Assembly: GCF_037126465.1 (NCBI RefSeq)
Contig: NW_026999320.1
Location: 3,224,001-3,288,000, forward strand
DNA length: 64,000 nucleotides
Direction of reading: 5' to 3'
Source of the DNA: Ornithodoros turicata
Taxonomy: Eukaryota; Arthropoda; Arachnida; Ixodida; Argasidae
Below the pieces are notes generated by a model, which saw only the letters and a program-made list of their open reading frames with translations, did no database searches and was not told the origin of the DNA. The translations under genes were made by a program, and so were the position numbers. Of this stretch, positions 11,475 through 22,239 are shown piece by piece; the first letter of the stretch is position 1; each line of letters starts with the position of its first letter.

Positions 11475-11488
11475 CTGCGCATGCGCAG
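11475..11488. promoter_or_regulatory. NRF-1-like palindrome
   Basis: CTGCGCATGCGCAG is a perfect 14-base palindrome and matches the NRF-1 binding consensus YGCGCATGCGCR. In animals such sites lie close to transcription starts. No gene could be tied to it here, so a regulatory role is only possible. Confidence 0.35.
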
Positions 11489-11639
11489 CCCCAGGAGAAC
11501 AGCAGGATGCGGGAACTCACCTACTTTGCACGGCTTTGACAGACGCATAGAGCAGGCAAAGATGTACTTTTTCCTAGATCGGATAGCCGACTAAGTGATT
11601 AATACACATATCTAACTTTTCTCATCGATGTAAACCAAA

Positions 11640-11800
11640 GTTGTTTACATTCGCATTTGTCCTCGCAACACCCAGGTTCGCTCGCGCATCAAAATACCAG
11701 GGTTGCCGGGCCATATTTCGTATTTTTTTCCCGCCTTCGCTACCAATTTAGATTTACCTTGGAGCATCAGCGGCGTTGGTATCTCCGCCCTCACTTAACG
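11640..11800. repeat. Dispersed repeat, copy 2 (CAACACCCAGG type)
   Basis: Second copy of the repeat at 2820-3000: GTTTACATTCG, then CAACACCCAGG, TTCGCTCGCGC, TTGCCGGG, CGCTACCAATTTAGA and TACCTTGG in order. Confidence 0.45.
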
Positions 11801-13440
11801 TAACTGAAGAACATCATACACAATGTAGGGAACCTGTTAAGGCTGTTTGTTTAACGAGTTTGTTTTGTAGCTTTTTTATGCTTTCTTTTCTTCCTTGATG
11901 TGTTCGCAGTCGCTTGCCGTATCACTCATTTCATCTTGCTGGGCACGGCTTTGCCCTTCACCGGTACATAACCCCTGATATGTTGTGGTGATGCACATTG
12001 TTCCTTGCAAGAGAGAGAAAAAAAAAAGAAAGAAAATACAGGACAAATCACGTTTGACCTTTTTTTATGACGTTAGGGCTGAAAAAAGGTTGCAGATAAA
12101 AGGGGAAACACCCGGTATGTTGCATCCTGGCTGTCATGATAGTTCGATCTGTAAGCTATGCCAATACATATCGACTGACCAATTTTGGCAGAAGGGGGTA
12201 TACTAGTTTGTTAACAGTAAGGCGATTAATCCAACTAGGGCAATCAAGAGATGGGACATGTCATAACAGTTGTCGATCCATGTTTCCCTTGTTTAGTTTG
12301 TGCAATGATTATTGACCTTGGTGACCAGTTTTGTGTGATCATTGTCTTAACTAGAACATGCTGTATGTTGTGAGGAAAAAACGAGGTACGGTAGTCCATG
12401 GCCCTGCACTTCCACCAAGATGTGAGGTAGGTAAGGTCCTAATGAACTAGGCAGTACAGAACATTAGGCGCAAGTAAAAGCCTGCACTACCTTCTTCCTT
12501 ACGATAGGAATATTTCACAAGATGAACTATTTGTAAGTAATCATGCCACTTCTCATAATCACATTTCCCACCTTACGTTTAATGTGAATTGCAGTTGTAA
12601 ATATTTCCAACTTCAACAAAGACAGACCACAGACACTTTACTGTGTGCGGGGACCTCAAAGCATGGCACAATTTTCTTGCGGCCATCAGAGTAAAAACAT
12701 TAGAAGTAGAATCATAGAGAGGTGCAATATACGAGTGGAAAGCTTTCTTCTTTATTGGTGCACCAATAAAGAAGAAAGCTACATAATTTCAATGTGTTCT
12801 TAGCACAAACAATTGCTTTAATCATGCCCAACTCAAGAGCCAACAAAAAAAAATCATACATTAACACTAGTGGTACCGTTTCCCAGGATGAATAGCAGTT
12901 AGTGTTTATCATCTGTGAAGTGCAATACTTATGGGCAACACTAATGATCACTTAGATTTGTAAAAGACTGGCAGACTTTACATCACTTCCTCCAGCTGCT
13001 CGTGAAACTTTAAATTCATCTGCTTTCAGGAACACTACAGATGCACAAACAGCTCAAGGAGCGACACGAACAGACATCGAAAATGAAATGAAGTCGTGGC
13101 TTCGTCACGCTAAAGATCGCCATAATATGAAGGGCAGTTCCGCCCAAGAAGGTCGGAATTCGTGAGCAGCATCACACAATCGACTTCGCGTGAATATTTA
13201 GTGCACGTTGGTGGACATTCTTTGTAGAGTTTGTGCTGGTTGCAAGGATTCCTGTTGCCAGTTCCTCTTTTTCTTGTGGTACCGCATATTTTGTTTTACA
13301 TTTATCTTCCATGCATTTTTGTGTTCAGCACACTAGCTATGCCTATCATTTTGTATGTATCTGATTTACAGTGCTCGCGACTTCCAACGTATCTCCCGTT
13401 AGGAACAGAGCAAGTGTTTGGGCTGGTTGGTACATGTATA
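11801..13440. other. No recognised gene
   Basis: A/T-rich sequence with scattered short open frames. The only clear structure is the palindrome at 12741-12780. Confidence 0.4.
12741..12780. repeat. Perfect 40-bp palindrome without spacer
   Basis: AGCTTTCTTCTTTATTGG, then TGCA, then its exact complement. All 20 base pairs match and the symmetry stops abruptly on both sides. Such a structure can extrude as a cruciform and is usually unstable, so it may be young. Confidence 0.9.
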
Positions 13441-13444
13441 ATTT

Positions 13445-13935
13445 AAAAATGATTGAAAACCCCAAGTGCTGGGTCGGACGAGGACGAAGGATAAAAACGA
13501 CAAGGACCGCCACTGAACTACAACCAAGTGGAATCTTTTTATTTTCGAGCATGCTCATGCAGACCCAAAGGAACAACCAACCTCCGTTAGCGTGATAACG
13601 TTCCCGTAAGTGTCCGACTGGCGGCGAAGATCGCAGTCGTTATCGTGTCTGACCCTTGTTGTTTCGAGGGGTTAGTTGGATGTAACATGCTGTTGCTTGT
13701 TGTCAACACATGTGGGAACAGACTTGGGAAACAGTCCGGAGAGGTCATCTGGAAGATTGCCCCCCCCCCCCTTTTTTTTTTGTCGAGTCCTTTTCTGCAT
13801 GTGTTGACAAGAAGCAACATCATGTCAACATCCTGCCACCCGTCGAAAGAACATGGGTCGGACCTTGTACTTATTGTGATCTTCGCCGCCAGTCCGGTAC
13901 TCATCGGAGCCAGGTGACGGCAACGGGAGATTGAT
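13445..13935. repeat. Foldback with about 100-bp inverted arms
   Basis: The left arm (about 13616-13715) reads GACTGGCGGCGAAGATC, then CGACTAA-type words and TTGTCAACACATG. The right arm (about 13797-13900) is its inverted, diverged copy. A poly-C/poly-T run lies between them. The arrangement is like the inverted terminal pieces left by Penelope-like elements elsewhere in this window (14789-15128, 21916-22200), but no coding part or ribozyme-like motif is present, so the family is uncertain. Confidence 0.5.
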
Positions 13936-14343
13936 TGGAAATTGCAAGTACTGTACGCCATAGCTAGTCACTGTAAAATGGTGGTGCCGTTCTTGTTGCT
14001 GAAATAACTCTGACTTCATGTATCAGCACAGCATATACCGCCTCAGTAACAAGGACTCCGATAGTGGCTGGTTCGCTGCCATGTTTTATCACAAGCAAAT
14101 GATTCACTTGTAGTTCATTTTTTATATTTCATTATCACTTTGTGTGAACCATTTCACATGACTTTCATACATATCCAAATGTCTGTTTATAAGTGTTTAA
14201 CTTTTTGTTTTAAATCACGCTGTGATAAACAAGGTACAGTTCAGTCTCCACTATGTTACAGTTTGCTTTATTGAAGTGCTCCTTGTGATGACAATCTGAA
14301 AGCATTTTATTTTTATTATTTGTTTTTCATGTAAGCGCAAGCT

Positions 14344-14660
14344 GTGATATTTTCCGACAAAGTTTATAGAAGCATACCGTATAACAGCGCCGTCTTATCT
14401 CACGTCTATCTCTCTTTCATAAATTCTTGCATAACATTCCCTCACAACAGTGTCCGATTCGCCGATCCACTGCCATATTTCCCCGCCTTGATCACCGAAA
14501 TAAAGTCGACCGCCGCTTTTTATGTCATTCGAATGTTTTTTTTTTCAAAATCATTCTTTTGTTGCACCGTTCTAGAATGGAATGACCTTCCGAGCAACAT
14601 CGCTACAATAACACAAACTCAAGAATTTCGTAATGTCATCTCTGTTTTGTTCTCATAGTT
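14344..14660 (+). pseudogene. LINE reverse transcriptase C-terminal tail
   Basis: The frame ends in CTVLEWNDLPSNIATITQTQ and EFRNVISVLF. The motif RTVxEWNxLPxxI followed by a short helix and a hydrophobic stop is the usual end of CR1/Jockey-like LINE reverse transcriptase proteins. Upstream, VRFADPLPYFPALITEIK is a plausible part of the same tail. The rest of the polymerase is missing. The 3' untranslated part continues to 16195 once two insertions (14789-15128 and 15217-16102) are removed. Confidence 0.7.
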
Positions 14661-14788
14661 ATTATTCGGCTACCTTTCTACGTGTTTTGCTTGCGTACAG
14701 AACCTCTTAACATACTATTAACGTATATGACATGATCCATTCTTGATTGTAGCATATGATGCTGTTTCTTCATGCATAAACTTCGTTG

Positions 14789-15128
14789 AAAGTGAACATA
14801 TTCGACACAAGTGTGTCTGGTTGGGTGAGAACTATGATAGTAACGAAAATCTCCAACCAAGTTACAGGACGGGGATACCCGACGTTTCGGAGCCAGTTCG
14901 GCTCCTTCCTCAGGGCCACTGTAGTGGCCGTCGGCAGCAGCGTTCTTGCCGTGGTTCGAATTTCGTGATTCGCCGGATTGTTTTTTTTTTTCGAACCACG
15001 AAATTCGAACCACGGCAAGAACGCTGCTGCCAACGGCCACTACAGTGGCCCTGAGGAAGGAGCCGAACTGGCTCCGAAACGTCGGGTATCCCCGTCCTGT
15101 AACTTGGTTGGAGATTTTCGTTACTATC
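14789..15128. mobile_element. Penelope-like foldback with hammerhead-like motif and 14-bp target duplication
   Basis: The left arm (from about 14829) and right arm (to 15128) are inverted copies about 130-140 bases long around a short T-rich loop. CATAAACTTCGTTG is found on both sides (14775-14788 and 15129-15142 region), a likely target-site duplication. Each arm carries CTGAGGA, a stem GGAGCC-GAACT-GGCTCC, and GAAAC (right arm 15051-15080). This is the order CUGANGA - stem II - GAAA of the hammerhead ribozyme core, which is known from the terminal repeats of Penelope-like elements. No reverse transcriptase is present, so this is two inverted end fragments only. Confidence 0.6.
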
Positions 15129-15216
15129 ATAAACTTCGTTGTATGTCATATTATTATCTCACATTGTCGCGGCGTTGTCTTTTCACTATTTTTCTGTACT
15201 AAATGTGATTTACATA

Positions 15217-16102
15217 CAGGGTGTCCCAGCTAAGTGCAAACATATTTTTTTTAAATATATATAACACTTTTTCCAAGATACAATCAATTGCAATATAGCA
15301 TATGTTGAAGGGCACTCCCTATAGGAGGGCATTAGCAAAGTCCAAAGGCAATGTCTTAATTAACTTTCATTAATTAACTTTTTAATTATCAAAGCTACAA
15401 AGTTGTCCCAATGAGAACATCTGTTCCTTTCGGTCACCTGATATCGTAGCCGTTTTGAGAACAAAAATCCGTTCGATAGATCGCCCGCAAAAAAATCGTG
15501 AAGGAACGCCATTTTTTCTTTATTTTGTTCATTGCGCTTCTTAGAAGACGCGTCTTTCCTTCACCCCCAATATGAGAGGGAGAAAGAGCACACTATCTCC
15601 TCTCGCGTCCTGGAAAAAGATTAAAAGGAAACAGAAAATGCCACCCAAGATAAGGCCAGTTCCGATAGAGTCACCCGATACATTTGTTTTTATTTTGTTT
15701 CCGTAAGTTAAAGCTAATCTTCGACGCATGAGGCGGCACTGTACTCCTTTCCCCTCTCACGTTGGGGATGAAGGAAATACGCGTCTGCGAAGATGCGCAA
15801 TGAACAAAATAAAGAAAAAAATGGCGTTCCTTCACTAATTTTTTGCGGGCGATCTATCGAACGGATTTTTGTTCTGAAAACGGCTACGATATCAGGTGAC
15901 CGAAAGGAACAGACGTTCTCACTAGGACAACTTTATAGCTTTTATAATTAATGAAAGTTAATTAAGACATTGCCTTTGGACTTTGCTAATGCCCTCCTAG
16001 GGAGTGCCCTTCAGCATATGATATATTGCAATTGATTTCATCTTGGAAAAAGTGTTATATATATTTAAAAAAAATATGTTTGCAGTTAGCTGCGACACTC
16101 TG
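15217..16102. mobile_element. Long-TIR foldback element, CAGGGTGTCCCA type
   Basis: The element starts CAGGGTGTCCCAGC at 15217 and its inverted end is GCGACACTCTG at 16102, each flanked by TA. The two arms (about 340 bases each) are near-identical inverted repeats, including the paired words GATCTATCGAACGG and GTGACCGAAAGGAAC. The middle 200 bases are unique and non-coding. A TA duplication and long inverted arms suggest a non-autonomous Tc1/mariner-related element. It is inserted into the 3' untranslated part of the LINE around it. Confidence 0.8.
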
Positions 16103-16106
16103 TATA

Positions 16107-16195
16107 CTCGTGATGCTGTTTATCATTGTAACCCACTCCCTCATGTAATGTCCCCAAGGCACCTTTGGAGGTATTCTGAAATAAATAAATAATTA
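16107..16195 (+). repeat. LINE 3' tail resumed after the foldback insertion
   Basis: TCATTGTAACCCACTCCCTC then ATGTAATGTCC, GCACCTTTGGAGGTATTC and AATAAATAAATAA. It matches the tail at 143-217 and is in the correct orientation to be the 3' end of the LINE whose protein tail lies at 14344-14660. Confidence 0.65.
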
Positions 16196-16635
16196 CCACA
16201 AGGCTATAGTGACATTCCAAGGAATGTGATTTCGTGTGTTTGCTGAATGAATTTGACCGCGTTCAATAAAGAGTTTTGGTGCGTGTTGTACTGGCAGTTA
16301 TATTGCGAAAGATATATTACAGACATTACAACATTATACAGGGTGTCCCAGAAAACGTATCATTGAATTATAATAAAAAAAACTACGCCACCTAGAGTCG
16401 TGCGGTCAACGGCATTTGTGCTTACTGGGTTTTTGCCACCTCCTCATGTGAATGTCGTGTAACGTAAGTTTAATTATGTAAATTTTTGCGAAATGAACTC
16501 GAAAATGTGCCTAGTAAATGTCACTTTTTTACCCCACCAATGTGAAGAGCGTGTCTAATTTACTCAAATTAATGATAATTGACAGGGATATTCAGGAGCT
16601 GTCCCACCGGAAAAAATAACCGAACATCATGCTCT

Positions 16636-18303
16636 CGCTCTAAAAAATATAACTCCTTTTTGGGTGTAATTTGACGATACCCTAACTGACTCCCTTTTTG
16701 GTGTATATATACACCCTCTGGCAAAACTACACCCCCCAGAAAGGGTGTTCTCTAAACACCTCTTTTGGTGTAATCTAGCGGTACCCTAACTGACTCCCTT
16801 TTTGGTGTATGTCTACACCCTCAGGCAAGACAACACCCTTCAATAAGGGTGTTATGCCGAGGGTAACAGAAACACAACGGTTAAAATAACAGGCATATTC
16901 TTTATTTGGATTACCTATAATACACTGCATGCACTGCTATAAGAATTACATAGTCACCGCACCAATAGAAAACATAAAAGTGTCCACCAACATGTCGACC
17001 AAGATGAAGGTATTACGGTGAGACAAGAGAAGTCCTTCCTCTGTACTGAAAGAAAAAAAAAGAACTGTGAAATGCCTTAATCAAATTAAGGGCGAACCAC
17101 AAATTACATTATAGTTACGCAGATGGCCAAGGCTAGAGAAGAATTAAAAGTATACAAACACAGCCCTCGTCAATATGCAAGCAGCTCAAGATAGAAAGCA
17201 AAGCAATCGATAAATGATGGTGATTGAATTTTATTGGCGCAAAAGCAACTCAAGCTATAATACTCCAAAACCATGGTAATGTTGTGACTAGTTAAAAATC
17301 AGTCGATTATATTAAAATAACGCAGAAATTAAGCAAACAATCATAGTGTAGTTAAAAGACCAATGTCCCTACAAAGCTACAATCGGTAAAGGGTCAGTGA
17401 AGTGTCGGTAGCGAGACACGAACCCATACCTCTCTGATTTCTGGTCGAGTGTATATTACCAATTAGGTACACCATTCTGACATCGCCAACACACAAACTT
17501 GCCAGCGCATTGTTCGGAAGACGCGCACAGCCATTGAGTCAGCACAGTCCGGAAACATCTGACCGGAAATCAGAGGGTTGTGGCCTAGTGGTTTCATTGC
17601 TCGCTACCTCTTGCCTCTTGTTGCTTGCTGCTTTACTTGCTACCACAAATTGCACCAACTTCGTTTGTTGCGTATACCCCTTGACTTTGCCTAACGGTCA
17701 CATGTGACCGTTACAACGCGACGCGCACTGTTCTCTGATCTAATCCGTGCATTCCACTTAAGGTTCAAACATAATCTCAAAATACCCGCTTCAAAGGCAC
17801 CTGAATCAACCAGACAAGACAAAATACACCGACAACACTTCCCATACAGCACGCTGCAGCGAGACGCTCGGATAAGCTACTCGATCCGATGGGCACGGCG
17901 CATCTGTTGCTTGCATCCGTTCGAGACCCGGCACCATAAACCTTGCAGTGCATCCTAAACCAACGTGGTCAAATAACCTGTAGTTCACCAAACGACCTCC
18001 ACAAAGAACACGAAAACTACCACAACTAACTCCAACCGCCATAGCTGGAGAACGCAGAGTAAACAGCACACTGTTGCCAGACCTATCGTAGCGAAGCATT
18101 AGAAATTTGATGGCCACTACACCTTTTTCACACCAATTCTCGAAATTACACCCTGCAGAGTGGGACATACACATATTACACCCATTTCAGACCAAGAACA
18201 GGGTGTATTCTTTTTCTTGAGGGTGTAATAAGGGAGTAAAGCAATTGATGCACCCCAAATACACCCCAATTACACTTAAAAAGGAGTTTTATTTTTTACA
18301 GTG
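16636..18303. mobile_element. Inner element with CACTG-like ends and TACACC subterminal words
   Basis: The right end, read inward, is CACTGTAAAAAATAAAACTC and the left end is CGCTCTAAAAAATATAACTC, so the termini match with mutations in the first bases. Just inside each end are many GGTGTA/TACACC words in both orientations. On the left they form a tandem duplication of about 90 bases (16668 and 16757 onward). CACTR termini and subterminal repeats are typical of CACTA/EnSpm transposons. No transposase is seen. An open minus frame at 17806-18174 has no recognisable motif. No clean target duplication was found. Confidence 0.55.
17385..17485 (-). repeat. tRNA-like SINE head (pol III A and B boxes)
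   Basis: On the minus strand TGGTGTACCTAATTGG resembles an A box and GGGTTCGTGTC a B box about 35 bases downstream, spaced as in a tRNA. It does not fold as a complete tRNA. It is probably the 5' part of a tRNA-derived SINE carried inside the CACTG-ended element. Confidence 0.4.
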
Positions 18304-19085
18304 TACGGAGGTCGCACAGAATAGCGCACGATGAATTTTTCAGCGCAATCTTTGTCAGTCCGACGAAAGGAGGTTGGAAACCCAGCCCACCCCGGCATCG
18401 CAAAAAGAGATAACGCAGGCATGGCTTATCACGTCCGACTTTCGCTGGGTAATGTCCCAATTTTAAGAACTGTTACTTTTTCTACTATCACTCTTTGGGC
18501 TGGCTTCGGAACCTCCTTTCGTCGCACTGCGAGCGATTGCGCACAAACAGACATCGCGCGTTATGGTCCGGTGCTCCGAAAAGCACGATATTCGGCTATT
18601 TTTTTCGATGGGAAAGCTCGTGAATATCACTGTCAATTATCATGAATTGGAGTGAATTCGGCACGCTCTTCATATTGGTGGGGTAAAAAAGCGACCTTCC
18701 CTTGGCAAATTTCTGAGTTCATTTCGCAAATATTTGCATAATTAAACTTGGGGTACATGACATTAACTTTACAAGGTGGCAAAAACCTAATAAGAACAAA
18801 TGCCGTTGACCGCATGATTCTAGGTGGCGTAGTTTTTTTATTATAATTCAATCACACGTTTTCTGGGACACCCTGTATATAGAAACATGCCTGGGTGGGA
18901 GTGTTGTGACCGGCAATTGTGCTTTGTCTCAGGATAAGTGAGACAAGGAGAATATTGCTGGGGCGTACTTCCTCAAATTACCTAGATCTAGGTCAGTGGA
19001 GCCTGCATGTAATTCAGGAACATACTTAGCTTGACGGTCACTGTAAATAATATTTTTCAGGATGGGCTAGAATGATGCTAGGAAC

Positions 19086-19300
19086 ATGCTTGAAACGTCG
19101 GTAAGGACATCCAGTGGGCTGGCCAACGACATCTATGGAGGCAACTTTGGCAGTAAATTTGTCGTCCACGAGACGGCATACGGCTTTTCGTGGACATCCT
19201 CACGGTGTCCAGATCTCTCAAAATGGACGTCCACAGGTTGTTCCTGGAACGTTGGTGGTTGTCCGGGTAGTGTACTTCACAAGCTGTGACGAACAGGCTG
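19086..19300. repeat. Subterminal-type word tract, GGACRTCC words (left)
   Basis: Degenerate palindromes based on GGACATCC, GGACGTCC and GTGTCC recur at irregular spacing (for example AGGACATCC near 19105, TGGACATCC near 19193, TGGACGTCC near 19224). There is no strict tandem period. A related tract lies at 21110-21350, and the two flank the hAT-like element at 19664. A further tract is at 50560-50790 before a Tnp2-type transposase gene. Confidence 0.5.
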
Positions 19301-19663
19301 CATCAAAGGGAATGGAGTATCAAACGGGTATTGTTTCCTCTCGCTTTTGCAGTATAGCTGTCATTGCATTATACAGTTTGTGGCACATGTGCTTCGGTAC
19401 AATTGCCTGCCTAAAATATGCCGCAACATTTCTTGGTGGCAGTTAGTTTAGTTAGTGGTTGTACTACCCTTTTACTACCCTGTGATATTCTGATGTTAAG
19501 ATGGGAGCAATTATATTTTAGTGTACTGAAGTGCCTGGGCAGGCTTGCCTTAGTATTTCCTTAGTAAGTTAGTAAGTTCCTTTTGCGTGGAAGTATAGAA
19601 TATTGAATAAAATTTCTAGTCACTGTGAACACGCATGTGTGATGGAACAGCTTGCATTAAAAG

Positions 19664-21071
19664 TAGGGTTGTCAACTGGGATATCCCGAATCCGGAAATC
19701 CCGGGGTGCAGGCCAATTTTTGACGTCCGAAGTCCAGGGATTGCTTCCAGAAAACCTCGTGATTTTGTGAGAGCAAATTTGACAGGAAAATCAAATACCT
19801 GATGGCCATCAGTCACAGGCTAACTCCGGCGTAAGAAAAAAGCCACTTTCTATGATTGGACTTAGCAGATGACCGCTGCCTGCACGTGCGTACAGATATT
19901 TGCTGACTGTTCTTTCTTTTAACACAGAAGCTGGACGGACTTTCAGTATGGCAGCCAGTATTGGCACAAAAGTTGGACCCGAACTCGGAGACACCATCCT
20001 CCACGCTCAGTGCTTTCTCAGGTCCTCTGTTAATCGTTGTACAATGTGATAACCACGCAGCGACAGTGTTGGAAACCGTTTAGTGTTTCGTGTCTTTCCA
20101 TTCGTTTTTGTTGTTGTTTCTCTTCTTCATTCAAGTAGAATGCTACACCGTTTGGGAGAATTATAAAACAATAGTTCCTGCTACTTCAAGTGTAACGGGA
20201 CTCGCCTTCTTTTCACGCTCAACAGATGAATGCAGATGAACCAAAAAGAAGCGGCATCATCATAGCACGAAAAAATAAATAAAATGTAACCATTTCGCCG
20301 CCACTATTTTACCAGTGCGAATTTTCGAGTGCTTTCCATCAGGAAACGGTAGGGTAGACAAAGTGCACATGAACTTTGCACAACACGCCGATATAGTCAC
20401 TTGAGCTAGGTAAATTGACTTGGAAGTAGAGTGCTGCATGGCTTGCGGGACCCGCGGATGGCGGGTCTAGGTTTTTGGTGTCGTGCGAACAGCGGGTCCG
20501 GTGCGGTCGACGCGTTTTACCAAAACACTATTAGAAAGTACATTGAGTTGCTAATTTTTTTACGCGTCTGTACTGCAGTCGCTCGAAATATGCCGTAAAA
20601 CGTCGCCAACAAGAGCGCAACAAACGCTCACACCGTTAGGGAGCACCAGCGCCTGTGTCCTTCCTTTGTCCATTCGGGTTTCGTGTCGTCATGCACAAGC
20701 CAACACATGCTTGCACCTTTTACCCCCTGCGCTGACGTCGAACAAGAAACCATGCACACAGACACATCTAATCATCAGACGGAGACCAGAGAGCACTCTC
20801 AATTTACTCGTCAACGTTCATCGCGTTGCGGGTAGCGGGTCGGGTGCGGGTGAGCATTTGGAAAAAATATGCGGACTGCGGTCGAATGCGGGTCTGAACT
20901 TGTAACGAGACGGGGGTTGCGTGTCGGGTGCGGATGTGAGCTTGCATGTACGGCTCAGTTGCTGGTTAGATAATCCTGACTCACGCAAGACTATACTTGG
21001 AAGCACAATGTGAACTCATCACAATCCCGAAATCCCGGGGCTGCAAAAATGGCTCGGGATTGACAAACCGA
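19664..21071. mobile_element. hAT-like non-autonomous element, 7/8 target duplication
   Basis: Left end TAGGGTTGTCAACTGGGAT and right end, read inward, TCGGTTTGTCAATCCCGAG. Both ends then carry CCCGGGATTTCGGGAT-like words. ATTAAAAG (19656-19663) and ATTATAAG (21072-21079) flank it, an 8-base duplication with one change. The 1.4-kb interior has no transposase. It contains two GC-rich blocks near 20440-20510 and 20820-20940 (repeats of GCGGGT and GGGTGC), which may be ends of a further nested element. Confidence 0.65.
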
Positions 21072-21109
21072 ATTATAAGGTGTATATATAGCGTACGGAG
21101 AGATGGGGC

Positions 21110-21350
21110 ATACCACATTAACATTCTGGAATGCCTAGGAAAACATCCTGAAACACCCAGAAAATCACCCTGAAAATGTCATAGAGGACGCCACGAGGGC
21201 TGCCCAAATCAAGTCCCAGGCTGTTGCAATTGCGGTACGAATGATGTCCAGTTGTATGTCATTCGGACTATCCGGGATATCTTATTGCCGACTGATTATA
21301 CGGTGGTGACATCTGATAGACGTCCTCAGGATGTGCATTGGTTATGTGGG
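21110..21350. repeat. Subterminal-type word tract, GGACRTCC words (right)
   Basis: AACATCCTG, GGACGCC, ATGTCC, GACATCTG, GACGTCCTCAGGATG and similar degenerate words recur without a tandem period. It pairs with the tract at 19086-19300; the hAT-like element sits between. Confidence 0.4.
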
Positions 21351-21915
21351 TATCCACACCTTCTGTTTCCTGAGAACGAGCACCATTTGGGCAGACCACT
21401 CTGCAGACCGTCAGTGCTGCAACATTTGCAATGACATCCTGTCCCTTCATTCTCTGGAGTTCAGCCTTGACCTTGGATTGCCATCGAATACCAGTTCTTC
21501 TTGAATACCGGCCTTGCTACTGGCTTGGCATAATTCCTCAACTTCATGTTGTACACGGCACCCCTAACTGTCCAAATGCATGAAATACATCCTTGTACGG
21601 ATTGACAGTCCCGTAGAGTCCCAGTTCCAGTTGTCCACTGCAGCCGTGCGAACTATCAGCCTCAACCGCTCTGCTACAGTCAAAGACAACGTTTTCGGAA
21701 CATCTTGCTTTAGAACAAAGAAATCGGTCTGCAAATTTTCGCCCTTGCGTTATACTAACCAGCATATTTTTCTTTGGTGCCCTTTCTCCATGCCCGAAAT
21801 AGGTATTGAAGATAACGCTACAGGTTCCTGGAGTCTATTTCTTGTTGTTGTTGTTTTCTTCAGAGCTGATTGCGATTTGATCGAGCAGTCTGCTCCCATA
21901 TCTACGTAGCTTTCA

Positions 21916-22200
21916 GATTCAAAAATAACAAAAATAACAAAGACGGTTAAGAGCAACAACTGTTTACTATATACATAAAAAACAAGACTTTCGTGCAGTA
22001 GGCTGCACTTCTTCAGGTTTGAGGACCTGTTCCAAGTGGTGAAGCGTATATCAAAAAACCACATATATGATATATGCTTCACCACTTGTAACAGGTCCTC
22101 AAACCTGAAGAAGTGCAGCCTACTGTACGAAAGTCTTGTTTTTTATGTATGTAGTAAACAGTTGATGCTCTTAACCGTCTTTGTTATTTTTGATTCTGCA
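21916..22200. mobile_element. Penelope-like foldback with hammerhead-like motif
   Basis: Two inverted arms of about 125 bases face each other around a short ATATATC-rich centre. The right arm carries CTGAAGA (22105-22111), the stem GTGCAG-CCTA-CTGTAC, and GAAAG (22129). The left arm has the perfect partner stem GTGCAG/CTGCAC. This is again the CUGANGA - stem II - GAAA order. The arms end in an ACAAAGACGG block next to TTATTTTTGATTC. No coding sequence is attached. Confidence 0.6.
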
Positions 22201-22239
22201 TCGCCGGAAACTTGCACATTGTTTTTTCTTCACGTTCTA

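Larger units (their letters stand above)
16339..18875. mobile_element. Second CAGGGTGTCCCA-type element, split by an inner element
   Basis: Starts CAGGGTGTCCCAGAAAACGT after a TA and ends in its inverted match before TA at 18876. The outer arms run about 300 bases: left 16339-16635 and right about 18580-18875, and share CGTTGACCGCA, GGTTTTTGCCACC and TTTTTTACCCCACCAAT. The right part also holds about 270 bases of unique interior (18304-18580). The inner element at 16636-18303 is inserted in it. No transposase is encoded. Confidence 0.75.

Noticed and set aside
14829..15128. Protein-coding frames on both strands of the foldback
   Set aside because: The frames mirror each other because the arms are inverted copies.
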